NCBI GenBank assembly: GCA_030272585.1
Contig: BSYQ01000001.1
Location: forward strand, 3,968,001-4,032,000
Length of the DNA stretch: 64,000 nt
Direction of reading: 5' to 3'
Source of the DNA: Bryopsis sp. KO-2023
Taxonomy: Eukaryota; Chlorophyta; Ulvophyceae; Bryopsidales; Bryopsidaceae
Positions 20,401 through 31,640 of the stretch are shown one piece after another. Positions within the stretch are counted from its first letter, which is position 1. Every line of letters begins with the position of its first letter. The notes below the pieces were generated by a model, which saw only the letters and a program-made list of their open reading frames with translations, made no database searches and had not been told where the DNA came from. A program made the translations under genes and the position numbers.

Positions 20401-23400
20401 TTGATTGGGTTTTTTCCACACAGGTGCGTCTGAATGTGGCCAACATTATGAGAATCATATCAGATAGCATGCCACGCGGCATTCTCAAGAATCAGGCTGT
20501 GTTGCGGAAGAGGTTGATCGGGTTTCTGGACAGCACATCCGTCTACTTGCAGCATCAAGCTCCAAAGGGCATCTATGATTACATTTGTAACTCTGCTCCA
20601 GACAGTATGGCTGACATCCATCAGCTTTGCTATTGCCTGTGCATCGTGGCGGCAAATGCAGGTCCAGAATTGACGTTGGCCAGCACGGAGGGTTTGCACA
20701 TCGATTTGAGGCGGCTGCTGTTCAAAATGTTTTCGCAGTGGTGTTCCCCTGGAGCCATTCCAGGTAATCAATATTTGAAAGAAGAAAAAAAACATTCGTC
20801 AATTGCCACTCAGTTTCCGAGGATGAGCTGCATGAAGCTTCCAGGCAGCTTCCTGAGCTAGTGATGTAATGCATTTCGTAGAACATGACCAGGTTAAGAT
20901 AGAGATTTTTAACAGCAGGGGTTGTTTTTGCTTGGCGCTCAGGGCAGTACGATCAAGATATGGATCGATTGAGGGATACGGTGCGTGGTCGGCTGAAGGA
21001 CCCTGAGTCACGAGGAAGGGTGTTTGATGAGCTCTATCAAAGCTGCGCTCATCTTGCCCATGCTGCCAGAATGGGGATGGTGGCGATGCTACAGGTACAA
21101 ATACACTGCACTTTGTTCCCAGTACAGAGATGCAGCACAACTGCATGTGACAAATAAATAAATAAATAAATAAATAGGGCCAGTAACGTTTCGCTTGATG
21201 TGGTTCTATGTTGAATTTTTTGTTAAAAACACGCTGTGTTCATGCAGGGCCCTGTATTCGACAATGACAAAAGACTGTCGGTCCCTATTTCTACCTGGAT
21301 CGAGCATTTGCTCACGTCCAGTGACAAAGGCATAAATCCTTGTGGACCCTCCAAAGTGGTCATAGCAAGGCAGGCACTCCTGAAGCTCTTGCTGTCGAAT
21401 CTGGTGCTTTTCGACGTTTACGTCGATCGATGCTACAGCAGGGATCCAGAAATAGCAGCAGTTTACTTTCAGGTATTTGGAAACAAAAAAAATGACGAAA
21501 AACCAGCCAAATTTTTTGTCCTGCCCCTTTGGCGATGGTGGTCTTATTTTTATTTTTATTCTTTTTGTCCGTGGAAAATTTGAGGAGTCGAGGCGATGTT
21601 TGTGCTATCTTCAGGCAGTTTGTGAAGTGTACTGCAGCGTGAAAGTGAGCTGTCCAATTCAAAACATACTGAGCCTTGTGCTTTACAAATGCGTGGATTC
21701 CAAACCTGAGGTGGGTTGCGGTAATTTTCCTGTTCAAGCTGACATCCCCCCCCAAAAAAAAATCCCCACTCGAGCTTCCCAAGCCATACTTGAGGGTTGA
21801 TGCTGATCCCCTTGAAAAAAGTTCATTTTCTGCTTTGTTTAGTTTCAAAGAGAGATGTCAAAATACTCAAGGAACTTATTTTTTTTTTCTCAAGGTCCTT
21901 GTACACAGGCAGAGCATGTTTCATCTTTGCGCACCTCGAAGCTATTAACCCCCCCCCCCCCCCTTGCAACAAATACATATTGGTTTTTTTTTGCATATTT
22001 CCATGCATATTGGTTTCTTTCTCAAGTGTGATATTCTGCTCCTCAGGTTCGTGAGGATGCCTTGCACCTCTTGAAAGTTCTGTCGCTCCGGGAGTGGCAA
22101 GGGAAAGCCACCACAGGGTGGTCCATCGGGGTTGATAACGACATGGAATCGGATGCTGTCATAATCGGGTCGCTTCAAGACTCGTGTCAAAATTTCCAAT
22201 ATCAGCTCTCAGAAGGGTTGGTGAGGTGAGCCTACTGTCATGATCCTTTCACAGTTGTTAAATGTCAGTGGATGGTGTGGTGTGAAAAGTGAAAGTGGGG
22301 TTTGTATGCAGAGAGCATCCGGAAGTGAATGAGCAACTATGTGAGGAGTTGATGACAAGGCAGCTGGATGGTGTCAATCAAGGGGTAAGAAAAGGATCTC
22401 TTCAGATATATATTTCATGGGTTTACTCAGTAAGGAACCATAAATGCTCCGGCTGAGCAGACCTTGCTCCTTTTGCTTTTTGCATCAGTGAGATTTTCTG
22501 TTGCAATGTGATTCGTTTTGATGTGATGCACTTCCAGGTGTTGGTTGCATTGACACCTTGGATGGAGCAGCTGTCGTTTTCGCCTGGAGATTGTGAGTGG
22601 GGGGACAGGCTTCTCAAAGCTATGTACTACATCACTCACGAACATGGCAGTCAATTCAACTATGAAGTCGAAAAGCTTTGGAGCACGATTGCTGGGAACG
22701 AAAGGAACGTCAGACCCACCCTCGACTTCCTGGTGGATTTCGGAGTGAAGGAATGCGCTAACCAGGTTAGCGACAAATTGCATGTCATCAATTTTTTTTT
22801 ACTGGCTTACCCCCAGCACTCATCAACAGATGCATCACACCAATGCAACGTTCAATTTTTGCTTTCGTTTTTTGCATCTTGGTTTCTAACGAGTGAAATT
22901 CTCAATTCGGGGAAGGAAGTCCAGCTGGTTTCCTATTCACTGTGATTGAGATGGTTGCCTAATATAGTTTTTTGACTGATCAGGATGTGGAGTCGCTGTT
23001 GCAATACTTCAGTGTGCTGAAGAGAGTCAGCCTCTACCTCGCTCGTGCAGCCCCCACCGAAACCATCGATTTGCTGGTTTCGGAGAGCTCCCAAATGATA
23101 CAAGCGCTGGACCACGGAGTGGATGAAGAGGAGGTGCGCGATGCTTTGGCCATCACCTTTTCAGGTCTGGGCCATAGATCTGGAAGCATCACCCCAGAGT
23201 CAGGATACGGCCTCCTGAGAGATCCAAGCATGGGGGACAGCATGTACAGCATAGGGAAGTTGAGGGAGAGTCGGGATGCCCCCCTGGAGACCAGCATGCA
23301 CATGCCTTCACGGTCGATGCATTCGGATGGCTCCATTGAGGGCTCCCAGCTTTCTGTGAAATCGGAGCATTTGACGCAAGCGTTGAAAAGGTAGCACTGA

Positions 23401-26400
23401 GATGCCACTGTTGCTGACATATGACTCCTTCTTAAAACTCTTGCTTCGACTGTTTCTTGGAAACGATGCTTTGCTTATGTTGCTGGGAAAGAGATCTGGA
23501 GGATGTGCTTTTCATGCTAAATCTCTGTCGATTCCATATCAACGAGTTGCACTGGCTGTTTGCACTGGCTGTTTACATCGAGGCTCTCCAAAAGAGTGAA
23601 TGATATTGGTTGGCTGTTCAGATCCCCTTCAAATGCATCGGGGATATTTGGGAATGAGAGAAGGGGGAGTGAAGTTGTTGCTCCGTCTCTGAAAGGGCTG
23701 CTGCTGCAGAGGTCGGAGCTCTCAGTTTGCCTCTTGGCGGAGTTGGCATTCGAGCAAGGAGGGAAATTCACGGAGCATGTGCCATTGTTGTTCCACATAT
23801 CTGTGATTTGTATGGATAGCCCAGAACCTGTGGTTCGATTGCATTGTCAAGAGCTCGTGGTCAATTTGCTGCACTCTCTCAATGCAAGGAAAACGCCCAT
23901 CACGGGGTCTTCGAGAACGAGGTTGGGAAAGGTAAAGATTATGCAATTTCGCACAATTATGCATTAGTTTCCAATTATGTATTTTCTTTTTCCTTTTCCT
24001 TTTTTTTTCTTTTGTTCTTTTTTTTTGTTCCAGCAGGATGAGTGTGAATAAACGCTTCTTTGGGGGAAGGGATGGGGTGCACTTTGCTTGCTGACGGTTT
24101 TGGACCGGTTTTTTTTGGGTTGTTTTGCAGCTTTCTTCATTGATGAACTCTCTGAAGGCAATGAAGGGGCAGCCGTTGTGGCCCTACGAGGATGTCGATC
24201 TGCGAGAAGGCAAACTTTGCTCCGAAGAGAGCCTCCGGAATTTCGTCCTTTCTCTTCGAGAGCACATGGACCCTGCCATGCTGGATCAATGGACTCAAGA
24301 AGCGCTGACATGGTCTGTGGAATCCAGAAGCAGGCACCTTGCATGCAGATCCCTGCAGGTAAAAAAACACAAAAGAATATACACTGCAATATACACTGCA
24401 ATGAAACTATCAAGAATAGTGTTTTTTTGACTGGAAAAAACCATCTTCCGTCCATTCTAGGCAGAAAATCGTAACGAGAGGGGTGGTTCTGGGTGTGTTT
24501 GGGCGAGCTGAGATGCATTTCACCCCTGGTGATGTGGATTTTTCTTTTCCAGGAGCGGGCTAGTCGATTCGTAGCAGAAAAATCACCATGTGGTTTTTGG
24601 TCAGGTGTTGCGGGCTCTGTGTCCAGATCCATCCAGCGAGCTGTTCATCAACCTGTTGTGTTGCCTCCGGGAATGCTTCAAGTCTAGCTCAGCCACAGCA
24701 AGGGAGTGTGCGCTGGAAATCATGGCGACTCTAAAGGTGCGGGGCCAGAAAACCAATCATTTTTGAGCAACAAATTTCATATCCCCCCTCATCCTGATCG
24801 CCCGATTGCATCAGGGTCTACTTTTCGTTGATGGATTGTTGCTTCTGCACAGGTTTTGATGGACAAGGTGGAGCCGTCGAAATTGGTGTTGTACCCACAG
24901 CTCTTCTGGGTGGCCATAGTGATCCTCTCGTCGGATTACGTGCATTTGTATCTTTGCGCAGCCAAGCTGATGCATCTGGGGCTCTCCTGCCTCAACATGA
25001 CCAACGAAAACATTCTCAACGTTCTTCTTGCAACGACACCAGGAAGTGCTAACAACTCCCCAGTCCAGTCCCCAGGGTCGAACCCAGCCGTGCATCAGAT
25101 TCGATTGATTCCACCATGGACTCTCGGATCGCAGGCATTGCTAGGCACCGGGGATTCTTGCCCTTCCCCCCTGAACGTATTGTGCATCCAGCAGCTTCTC
25201 TTGAGGGGTTTCTGGAGCGCGAAAACTGAATGCCTGACGATACAGCTGCTGACATTGTTGGCCAGACACCTCGGTCAGCCCAACGATCATTTCTCCCCTC
25301 TGGATTCCACAGGATTCGAAGGGCTGTCTCGATTGACCAACGCAAACCCCTTCAGGAGTGGGATTTCGTCGCTGCTCGGTGGAATTCGTAATCAGATCAG
25401 TGTGACGTTTGTGGGGGTCGTTCCTTGGGTGATCATGCAGATCGGGGGAGGCAAACAGAGGGATTTGGTCGGGGAAGTCTGCTCAGCTGTTGCAGAAGCA
25501 TGTACGGCTGAGGGCTGGGCAATGTTGGGGGCGGCAATGAGTGATTTGGGAACGGCGGATGCTGGGACGGTCTACCCGATTTTAGCAAGGCTCTCGGATG
25601 CAGTGCATGAAGATATGCCACCTCAGTAAGGAAACTTCCCATTATTCGGAATGGGATGCAGAATTTCCTGCCTGCCTAAACATGAAATAGTATTGAGCTG
25701 TCTCTGCCAGACCTCTGCACCCACCTCAGTGTGGTTAGCAAATTCTTGATTTTGATGTTCCGGTGGCTGTTGATCTTTGAATGAAGCAGAACATAGCAGA
25801 GTTGCTTCGAGGGGGGGAATCCTGATCGATTGACCTTGAGGTGTTTTGTTTCGCTTTTGTGTGCAGATATCAATGCTTAGTACTGGGGTATTGGTTGGCT
25901 CTTTTGCAAAGAGACTCCGCGTACGTGAAAGTTGGTCTCTTGCTGCTGGGCTCGATCTTCACAAGGTGCTGGCAAAATCTGGAGAGGGGACAAATCAAAC
26001 AGACGGTGGCTATAACCCATGTGGCATCGGATGCTTATGTGTTTTCGGTCATCAGTGCACATCTCCGGGTAAGATATCTATCCTGCTTTCGGCTTTTTCA
26101 ACTTGTTTCACCTTTCCCCCCCAAAAAAAAACATCCCCATTCCTGGTGTAAATGCAGTCGAGACAGAAATGAGTAGTGGAAAATTTGACCGGAAATCTGA
26201 TATGTGTTTTCCATTCAATCAGGGCAATCTTTCCCAGGAAGCTCGGGAGGTGCTTTCGACGATGGTGGCTTGCTCCTCAGCTGTTGCTGGTCAAAAGCGG
26301 CCCCAAGAAGAGCTAACCGAGGCTCTAGGAATGGGCTTTCACCTCCACAAGCGCGTACCCATATCGCCAGATCAGACTAGGGGCGCCATCACCGGCATCT

Positions 26401-26462
26401 TGGAAACGTGTCCCAAACATTCTCGTGAAAGCAGCCGGCGAGAATTCATGCCATTCATTTAG
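14402..26462 (+). CDS. FRY: Furry/Tao3/Mor2-family cell morphogenesis protein (HEAT/ARM-repeat scaffold)
   Basis: Furry proteins are giant helical-repeat scaffolds that work with NDR kinases in polarised growth and cell shape. Exons read: 14402-14833, 15183-15374, about 15617-15715, about 15769-15820, 15856-15912, 16068-16392, 16632-17087, 17319-17567, 17733-18001, 18378-18522, 18663-18966, 19273-19421, 19537-19804, 20015-20235, 20424-20763, 20943-21094, 21248-21472, 21615-21710, 22047-22225, 22312-22384, 22538-22765, 22984-23390, 23622-23931, 24131-24358, 24605-24736, 24853-25625, 25867-26068, 26223-26462. Phases agree at nearly every junction; those between 15715 and 15860 are unresolved. 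Conserved blocks include HIFNVTGRLIKSMAGGRLEA, VHHALANMLSTIL, SKHIADGYPL, and the C-terminal IPPWTLGSQALLG and YWLALLQRDSAYVKVG. The total is about 2,300 codons, close to plant homologues. The first exon is supported only by an open frame and matching phase. Confidence 0.9.
21152..21176 (+). repeat. (AAAT)n microsatellite in a Furry intron
   Basis: About six AAAT units in the intron after the exon ending at 21094. Confidence 0.9.
21949..21963 (+). repeat. C15 homopolymer in a Furry intron
   Basis: Fifteen consecutive C in the intron between the exons ending at 21710 and starting at 22047. The G-rich complement could form a G-quadruplex. Confidence 0.9.
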
Positions 26463-27030
26463 CACGAATAGCATAGTTGGTATTTTTGAGCTTCGGGTAG
26501 TTGGAAGAAGGGGGGGGTGGGGGTGGTTTTGGTTTTTTGTTTATGAAGGTTTGCAGATAGGCATAAATAAGTATGTTAGCAGGTTGTATTGTTGCGAGTC
26601 AGACACACACAGAGAGAGAGAGAGAGAGAAAAAGACACGAACAACTGATTTTTGGTGGGGGGAGGTTGTAAATCAATATGCGTTTGGGGCAAAGATTTTT
26701 TTTTGATGGCAGGAAAACGTACTTCACACCCCTCTATTGTAAATTTCGGTATTATTATTATTTTTAGGGTGCTTCCTTGCATTGTGTGTGTGTGTGTCTG
26801 CCTGTGAATGATAATAACACTTATCACTGGAAACTCAGATTTAAAACCAATACTCCAAGGCTCACAAACTTCTACTGAATATGTAACAGACTTTGTTGGT
26901 GATTTGGCAAAAACGAAGAAGAATATTTCATATTTGTTGAAGAACTGCACCCTTCATCCTTGTGCAATTTTGATCATACTGGAAAGCGGCAAAGGCATTG
27001 GGGGCAAGAATGAATTAGGATAAACAGGAG

Positions 27031-27088
27031 GAAAATTCTCTACTGGTGGGACAGGGGTACCCCTGTCCACCAGTGGTAAAGGAGTTTT
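27031..27088. repeat. Long palindrome (about 58 bp) downstream of the Furry-like gene
   Basis: The centre GACAGGGGTACCCCTGTC is a perfect 18-bp palindrome. It is extended by TACTGGTGG against CCACCAGTGG and then GAAAA against TTTTC, with a few mismatches. It starts about 570 bases after the Furry stop codon. It could be an RNA hairpin in a long 3' UTR or a tiny foldback element. Confidence 0.85.
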
Positions 27089-27323
27089 CGATTTGTTAGA
27101 ATTATTGATGCATGTATTGCATTGCTATTCTTGGTTAGAAGATAAGATCTTCGGGTCACCGTAAACAAGGTTAAGAAAAGATTGTTCTTGTCAAACGATG
27201 AGCAAGTACAAACTTCAGCGATATGATGGAACGTAAATACGTTGCTCCCCAGGGGGGGGGGTCTCTTCGCGATCCAGAAGTTTGAAAGAAAAAAGCGATA
27301 CTGGATTTTCTACACATCATTAG

Positions 27324-27605
27324 TTGATTTTCCATCGGTTGAAAAATATATCTGCTTGGGATCCTTGTTTGAGTGGCACCAGACAAATGTTTGTAGATAG
27401 TGACTCTTACACAATTGGTCTCCACTGGTTCTGCTGGAAGTGCACAATACAGTGGGTAACAATAGATAGCAGATGCCCAGTATGCAAACAATTGGTTTCC
27501 ATTGGTTCTGTTGGAAGTGCACAATACAGTGGGTAATGATAGATAGCAGATGCCCATTCTGCAAAAGTGAAGTCGCAGATAGTCCGAAGATGATACGTAT
27601 TTCTC
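27324..27605 (+). pseudogene. RING-finger-like relic with a 77-bp tandem duplication
   Basis: The second half of a RING finger is readable twice: GLHWFCWKCTIQW...DSRCPVCK in frame from 27411 and GFHWFCWKCTIQW...DSRCPFCK from 27488. The copies are 77 bases apart, which is not a multiple of three, so they lie in different frames and cannot both be translated in one exon without splicing. The first CxxC pair and the Cys normally two residues before the His are not seen. RING fingers are usually ubiquitin-ligase domains. This is probably a degenerate host gene fragment. Confidence 0.5.
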
Positions 27606-27929
27606 ATGAATTTGCTCTTAGTCATTGGTGATGGCATTTCCCTCCGAACAGGTCGATGTCGCTCCGTGCCCGTCAGGTGTCTTGAAAACATTCGATTCCA
27701 GTTGTGGTTCTCTCTTAAGCTATATTGAAATGTAAGTTTTTATCTTGGTGTTTGAACCAGAAGACCATGGTCCCTCCCACCACTGCACAACCATTTTCCA
27801 TTTTCCCATTGTAATGCATCCCTTTGATTGAGCTACCATTTGATTCAAGGAAAGCAAAGAGGATCCTCTTGCAATAAATAAAACAGCTCCACAGATGAAG
27901 AGAGAGCAGCCGGTTAGGGCCCCCCCAGA

Positions 27930-28010
27930 CTGACAGCCCAGAGGTGATCAACCTTATTTCAGATGAAAACGAAGAATCAGATTACGAGCAGCAAGTTAGA
28001 TATATAAGTT
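27930..28010 (+). other. Acidic peptide resembling a SUMO-interaction motif
   Basis: One frame reads DSPEVINLISDENEESDYE. A V-I-x-L-I core followed by acidic residues is the standard SUMO-interaction motif. It lies about 370 bases after the RING-like relic on the same strand, the pairing seen in SUMO-targeted ubiquitin ligases. The exon limits were not found and the motif is short, so this is an inference. Confidence 0.3.
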
Positions 28011-29543
28011 ATTCCTTTTTGAGTTGCAGATATCAAGGTCGATGAATTTTCTCGTTAAGTGAAAGACATATTGAGAATAATGTGTGTGGTCTCCGAAAAC
28101 TATTCTTTGCTGACAACAAATTTTGCTGATAAAGAGCCAAGGTCTGATGAAGATAAACTGATTGGGATAAACCTCCTTCAACCTCACTATAATTTCTGCT
28201 ATTTTTTTTTCAGTGTTTTACTATTTTTTATTTTTACATTTTAATATTTTTTTCTTTTTTTTCCATATGTTTTTCCCATGTTTTGAACAGACACCATTCT
28301 ACTTGCTGCAAGTAGGCTGACACATTGCTGAATCCCGTCTTTCGTAAATGGTTTTTTTCCCCATTGGGCTGACCCACTATTTTCAAACTTTTTGCTGATT
28401 TTTCAAAATTTATTTTTCAAAAAACTGTTTGTTTCAGTCATGGTGCTCATGGATATCAGCCGGTTCATACTAGCGATTGACCTAACCCTCTTATTTTATT
28501 TACTGCTCATACATATGATGTTTGGCTTAACAACAAGGAGCGAAGGGAGTGGATGAAAAAAACGGATGTAGAATTTTGCAACCATCCTCAGATAGGCGAA
28601 GTTGAAAGAATGTGGTACAGCAACAGGGAGGAAGTGGCCAAGAAGTGACTTATTTGCACTAGTTTTTTTGCATGGGAAAATTTGCCTTTGATGATAATAC
28701 TGACAGAACCACCATTAATCTTCTGATGATCATGAATTCTGTTTGCAGAACGAATATGAAAACAAGTGGAAAAATGTTGGAAGGAAATGGCAAATGAAAA
28801 ATTGCCATGACATTTGAATGCAACCAAAGATGCGTCAACATCAAACTCCACCATTCAGGTCCAATGTACACGATATGGAGAAGTTGAAAAAAACCTCCTC
28901 GATCCAAAGCGAGGAAAAAACCCTAAAAGATGCAGATTGAATGAATGGTTTTAACTGGACCAAAACGAAGTCCTTTTCATTAGAACAAAGTGTGAGGGAT
29001 AAGAATGTTGAAAAGGTTGGATCAAGAAAACAGTTGGGCATCAGGCTCGGCACGAAACACTGCTGCAAACGACCACAATTAAAAAGAATTATTCAGACCT
29101 GCCCTTGTCTGGATATCCATATGTATGCCATACAATTTTTTTTTGCAACACTGTGCTGGAGGTGTTCTCATAATGATGTGTTATTTCACTTTTGCTCGAT
29201 GAACCATTTACGTGTTGTGCAATGGATCATTGCCAATGATCCACTTGGGGGGGAACGTACTCCCTCAATTCCCATTGAAACTGGTAAACTCCAGGAACAC
29301 ACATGAAATGCCACTTGAAAGTCACATTGAAACATCAGTTGATAGAGAGATCCACTTGACAGACCGACTCCTTCCATGCTCCCTCCCCAGGGGGTTCAAT
29401 GCTGGAGGGTTTTCTTCTACCCTTTCATTGCTGGAAACTGATAGGAATGCAACAAAGGTACACCAGATAATGCATACACGTTTTAGTTGACCAATTCTTC
29501 AGCGAATGTCTGTCATACATTTCTCTCTGTTGTGCCGAAATCA

Positions 29544-29897
29544 GGGTCTGTTGGAGCCAAATGAATCCCCCAACAATTCCTCGGAGAATTCTGTGGGCGC
29601 TTTTTGACAAGGGTGTGAAGGGGAGCCATTCATCCTTCCAACAGTGATTCTGCCATTATGGTTCAGAAGTGATTGCAGCCGCATCAAGTCTTCCTCATTG
29701 GACAGATTGGAAGACTCCAGGCAGCTGAGTGAAACGAACTCAAACATCTTTTGAAAACCACTTGGAATAGCAGTGCTTGAAAGAAAGCCGAACAAGTTGA
29801 ACTGTGTAAGACTGTGATGGGACAGTTCATTCATCCACAAGCTCCAGCTTGAGGACTGGCACCAATCAGAAGTGCAATATCTCTCTGACTCTTCCAC
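29544..29897 (-). CDS. Unassigned ORF, 118 codons
   Basis: The minus-strand frame from the methionine at 29897 has a natural-looking composition (for example SLSCLESSNLSNEEDLMRLQ) and no repeats. No family is recognised. A GC-richer, promoter-like stretch lies upstream on that strand (29900-30230). It may be one exon of an unrecognised gene or a chance frame. Confidence 0.25.
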
Positions 29898-30730
29898 GTT
29901 TTTCCAGACGCTTCCCCAAGCTCCTGCAAAACCTTCTCATGCAACCCGCCAGACTTCGGCTCCGGCTCAGCCAGACGACTCCTTTTCGTTCGACTTCGAC
30001 AAACCAATCATCTCCACTTCCGCAAGAACGTCGCCTTAACACGCGATCTCTCTCTCTCTCTCGATCTTTTATTTGCCGCCACCTTCGAAGCTTCGACCTT
30101 CACGAGATTCGTTTCCCTCCCCCAAACCTTTTTTCGTTTTTTTTCTTCAACTCCGCGTGCCTTTCCAATAAGACTGTTTCAAATCTTCTCTCGCCCAAAC
30201 AATTATGCCCAAACATCGCTAAATAGACACCCACGCCGTACGATCGAGTACGGACCAAGTACTACCCCAACCCGTACCCGATTTCTTTTCTCAGGGAATT
30301 TCGCTTGCCTCAAAACTCCAGATGGTGTGGTTTAAAACAAAGCAAAAAATTAAATAAACTTTAAACCACGAAAAATAATTTAACAATTTAAAGACAGCAA
30401 AAACCACCGGACTGAAAAGCAGCAAATTTTATTTGCCTCAAATGCCGGCTCACCCCCAAGATTCTCCAAGGCTTGGAGAATTGATTGCTTGGAGTCCAAG
30501 CAATCAAAAAACGAAGGATGGTTTGCACTCCAAACTCAAAAACATTTTTTGCTCTACAGTCGATGAACCGGGTTTCAGAAGAAGGAAAAAAAGTTACGTT
30601 CATTTCTTGTGAAACCAAAAAAGGCGAAAGATGTTCTGCAAATGAAAACCCTGTGTCTCAGTGGAAGCATTACACTGGACGATGGCACCCCCAATCGAGA
30701 TAAATATCCTAAAGACAGCAGCATCATTAT

Positions 30731-30766
30731 AATGTAATGATGCAATATATTGCATACATTACATCA
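30731..30766. repeat. AT-rich palindrome, about 37 bp
   Basis: The arms ATGTAATGATGCAATATA and its near complement TATATTGCATACATTACAT meet at TATA, with one indel. It stands alone in gene-poor DNA. It may be a foldback element remnant. Confidence 0.75.
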
Positions 30767-31105
30767 CCCTGCACAAAAATATAAGGCGCCACAAGTAATA
30801 CCATTGCTTCGTTATTCTCTTTTGTTTTCTTTCATTGTTTTCTTTTGGGTGGGCAAGGGATTGGCCCCAACAAATTTGATTCGACAATAACTCACTGGGT
30901 TGGGGGACTTTGGTTTTGAACTTGCTAAAAATGACTTCCCAGAACAAGACCAGGGTCAAAATCAATTTATAAAGCAAACTCTTGCTCCAAGCCAGGAATC
31001 AGCACTTGAATGTGTCTAGTTCTGTAAATAGCCCACTGTGCAATTGAGTGTTGCTTGATGTTCATTGCTGAGGTGGAAATCCCATGCCCCAAAGTAGAGT
31101 TCCAT

Positions 31106-31170
31106 TTCCAGAAACATGGATTCGAACCATGGATGGTCGGAGACACTTCCTTCATTGGTTGCTTTTTCTG
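31106..31170 (-). ncRNA. tRNA-like sequence (SINE head or tRNA relic)
   Basis: On the minus strand a perfect T-arm (CATGG, loop TTCGAAT, CCATG) carries an exact RNA polymerase III B-box (GGTTCGAATCC). Seven-base ends CCAGAAA and TTTCTGG pair perfectly as an acceptor stem around it. The whole is about 64 nt, some 8 nt short of a normal tRNA, and neither a D-arm nor an anticodon arm is clear. A related T-arm occurs on the plus strand at 44585-44602. A tRNA-derived SINE head or degenerate tRNA is more likely than a working tRNA. Confidence 0.35.
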
Positions 31171-31327
31171 GCTGCTCAGCACTCCTCTGTTTTGAATGCT
31201 CCTCTCCACAGTTTTATTACAAAATCCAGAATTTAATTTCCCAATTGCATACATGTGACTGGACATCCAAATTCTGGACGACCATGTCAAATCCAATGCA
31301 ATGGTTGCCCCGGCGAAGAGTGTTTTT

Positions 31328-31640
31328 TGATCGTCGCAAAAATGTACTCGGTATTAAGACTGCGTTAATACCCTGTAACACCGCGGTATTATTAATACAC
31401 GTTAATGTCTAGTCTCCCAACTTAACACCTTGTATTAATAACACCTTGCACGCGATATTAAATGCTATCGGTATTAACCGGTGTTAATAACACCGGTAAT
31501 ACCTGGGTTGACGTCTTTGAAACTCAGGCGGGAGACTGGGTATTAGTGGTATTGTTAATACCGTCTAACATCGAGTAATACCACGGTCTGATAACACCGT
31601 GCTTACGGTGTTATTAACACCGAGTAATACCACCGATGAT
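31328..31640 (+). mobile_element. GGTATTA-rich foldback/MITE-like element, copy A
   Basis: It begins GATCGTCGCAAAAATGTACT then CGGTATTA. For about 310 bases it is packed with GGTATTA/TAATACC and GGTGTTA/TAACACC motifs in both orientations, including a perfect hairpin CCGGTGTTA-A-TAACACCGG (31478-31496) and a nested GTCTCCC/GGGAGAC pair. Its first 28 bases recur inverted at the right end of copy B. No coding is present, so it is a non-autonomous DNA-type element. The right end is blurred. Confidence 0.65.

Larger units (their letters stand above)
26463..31327. other. Gene-poor interval with relics and palindromes
   Basis: No complete gene is recognised. The stretch holds GA and GT microsatellites (26610-26800), a long palindrome (27031-27088), a duplicated RING-like relic (27411-27564), an acidic SUMO-interaction-like peptide (27930-28010), and short open stretches at 28480-28650 and 28855-29130. 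The latter (for example WLNNKERREWMKKTDVEF) have exon-like composition but match no family I know. GC content is low and many open stretches are short, so decayed gene pieces are more likely than an intact gene. Confidence 0.5.
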
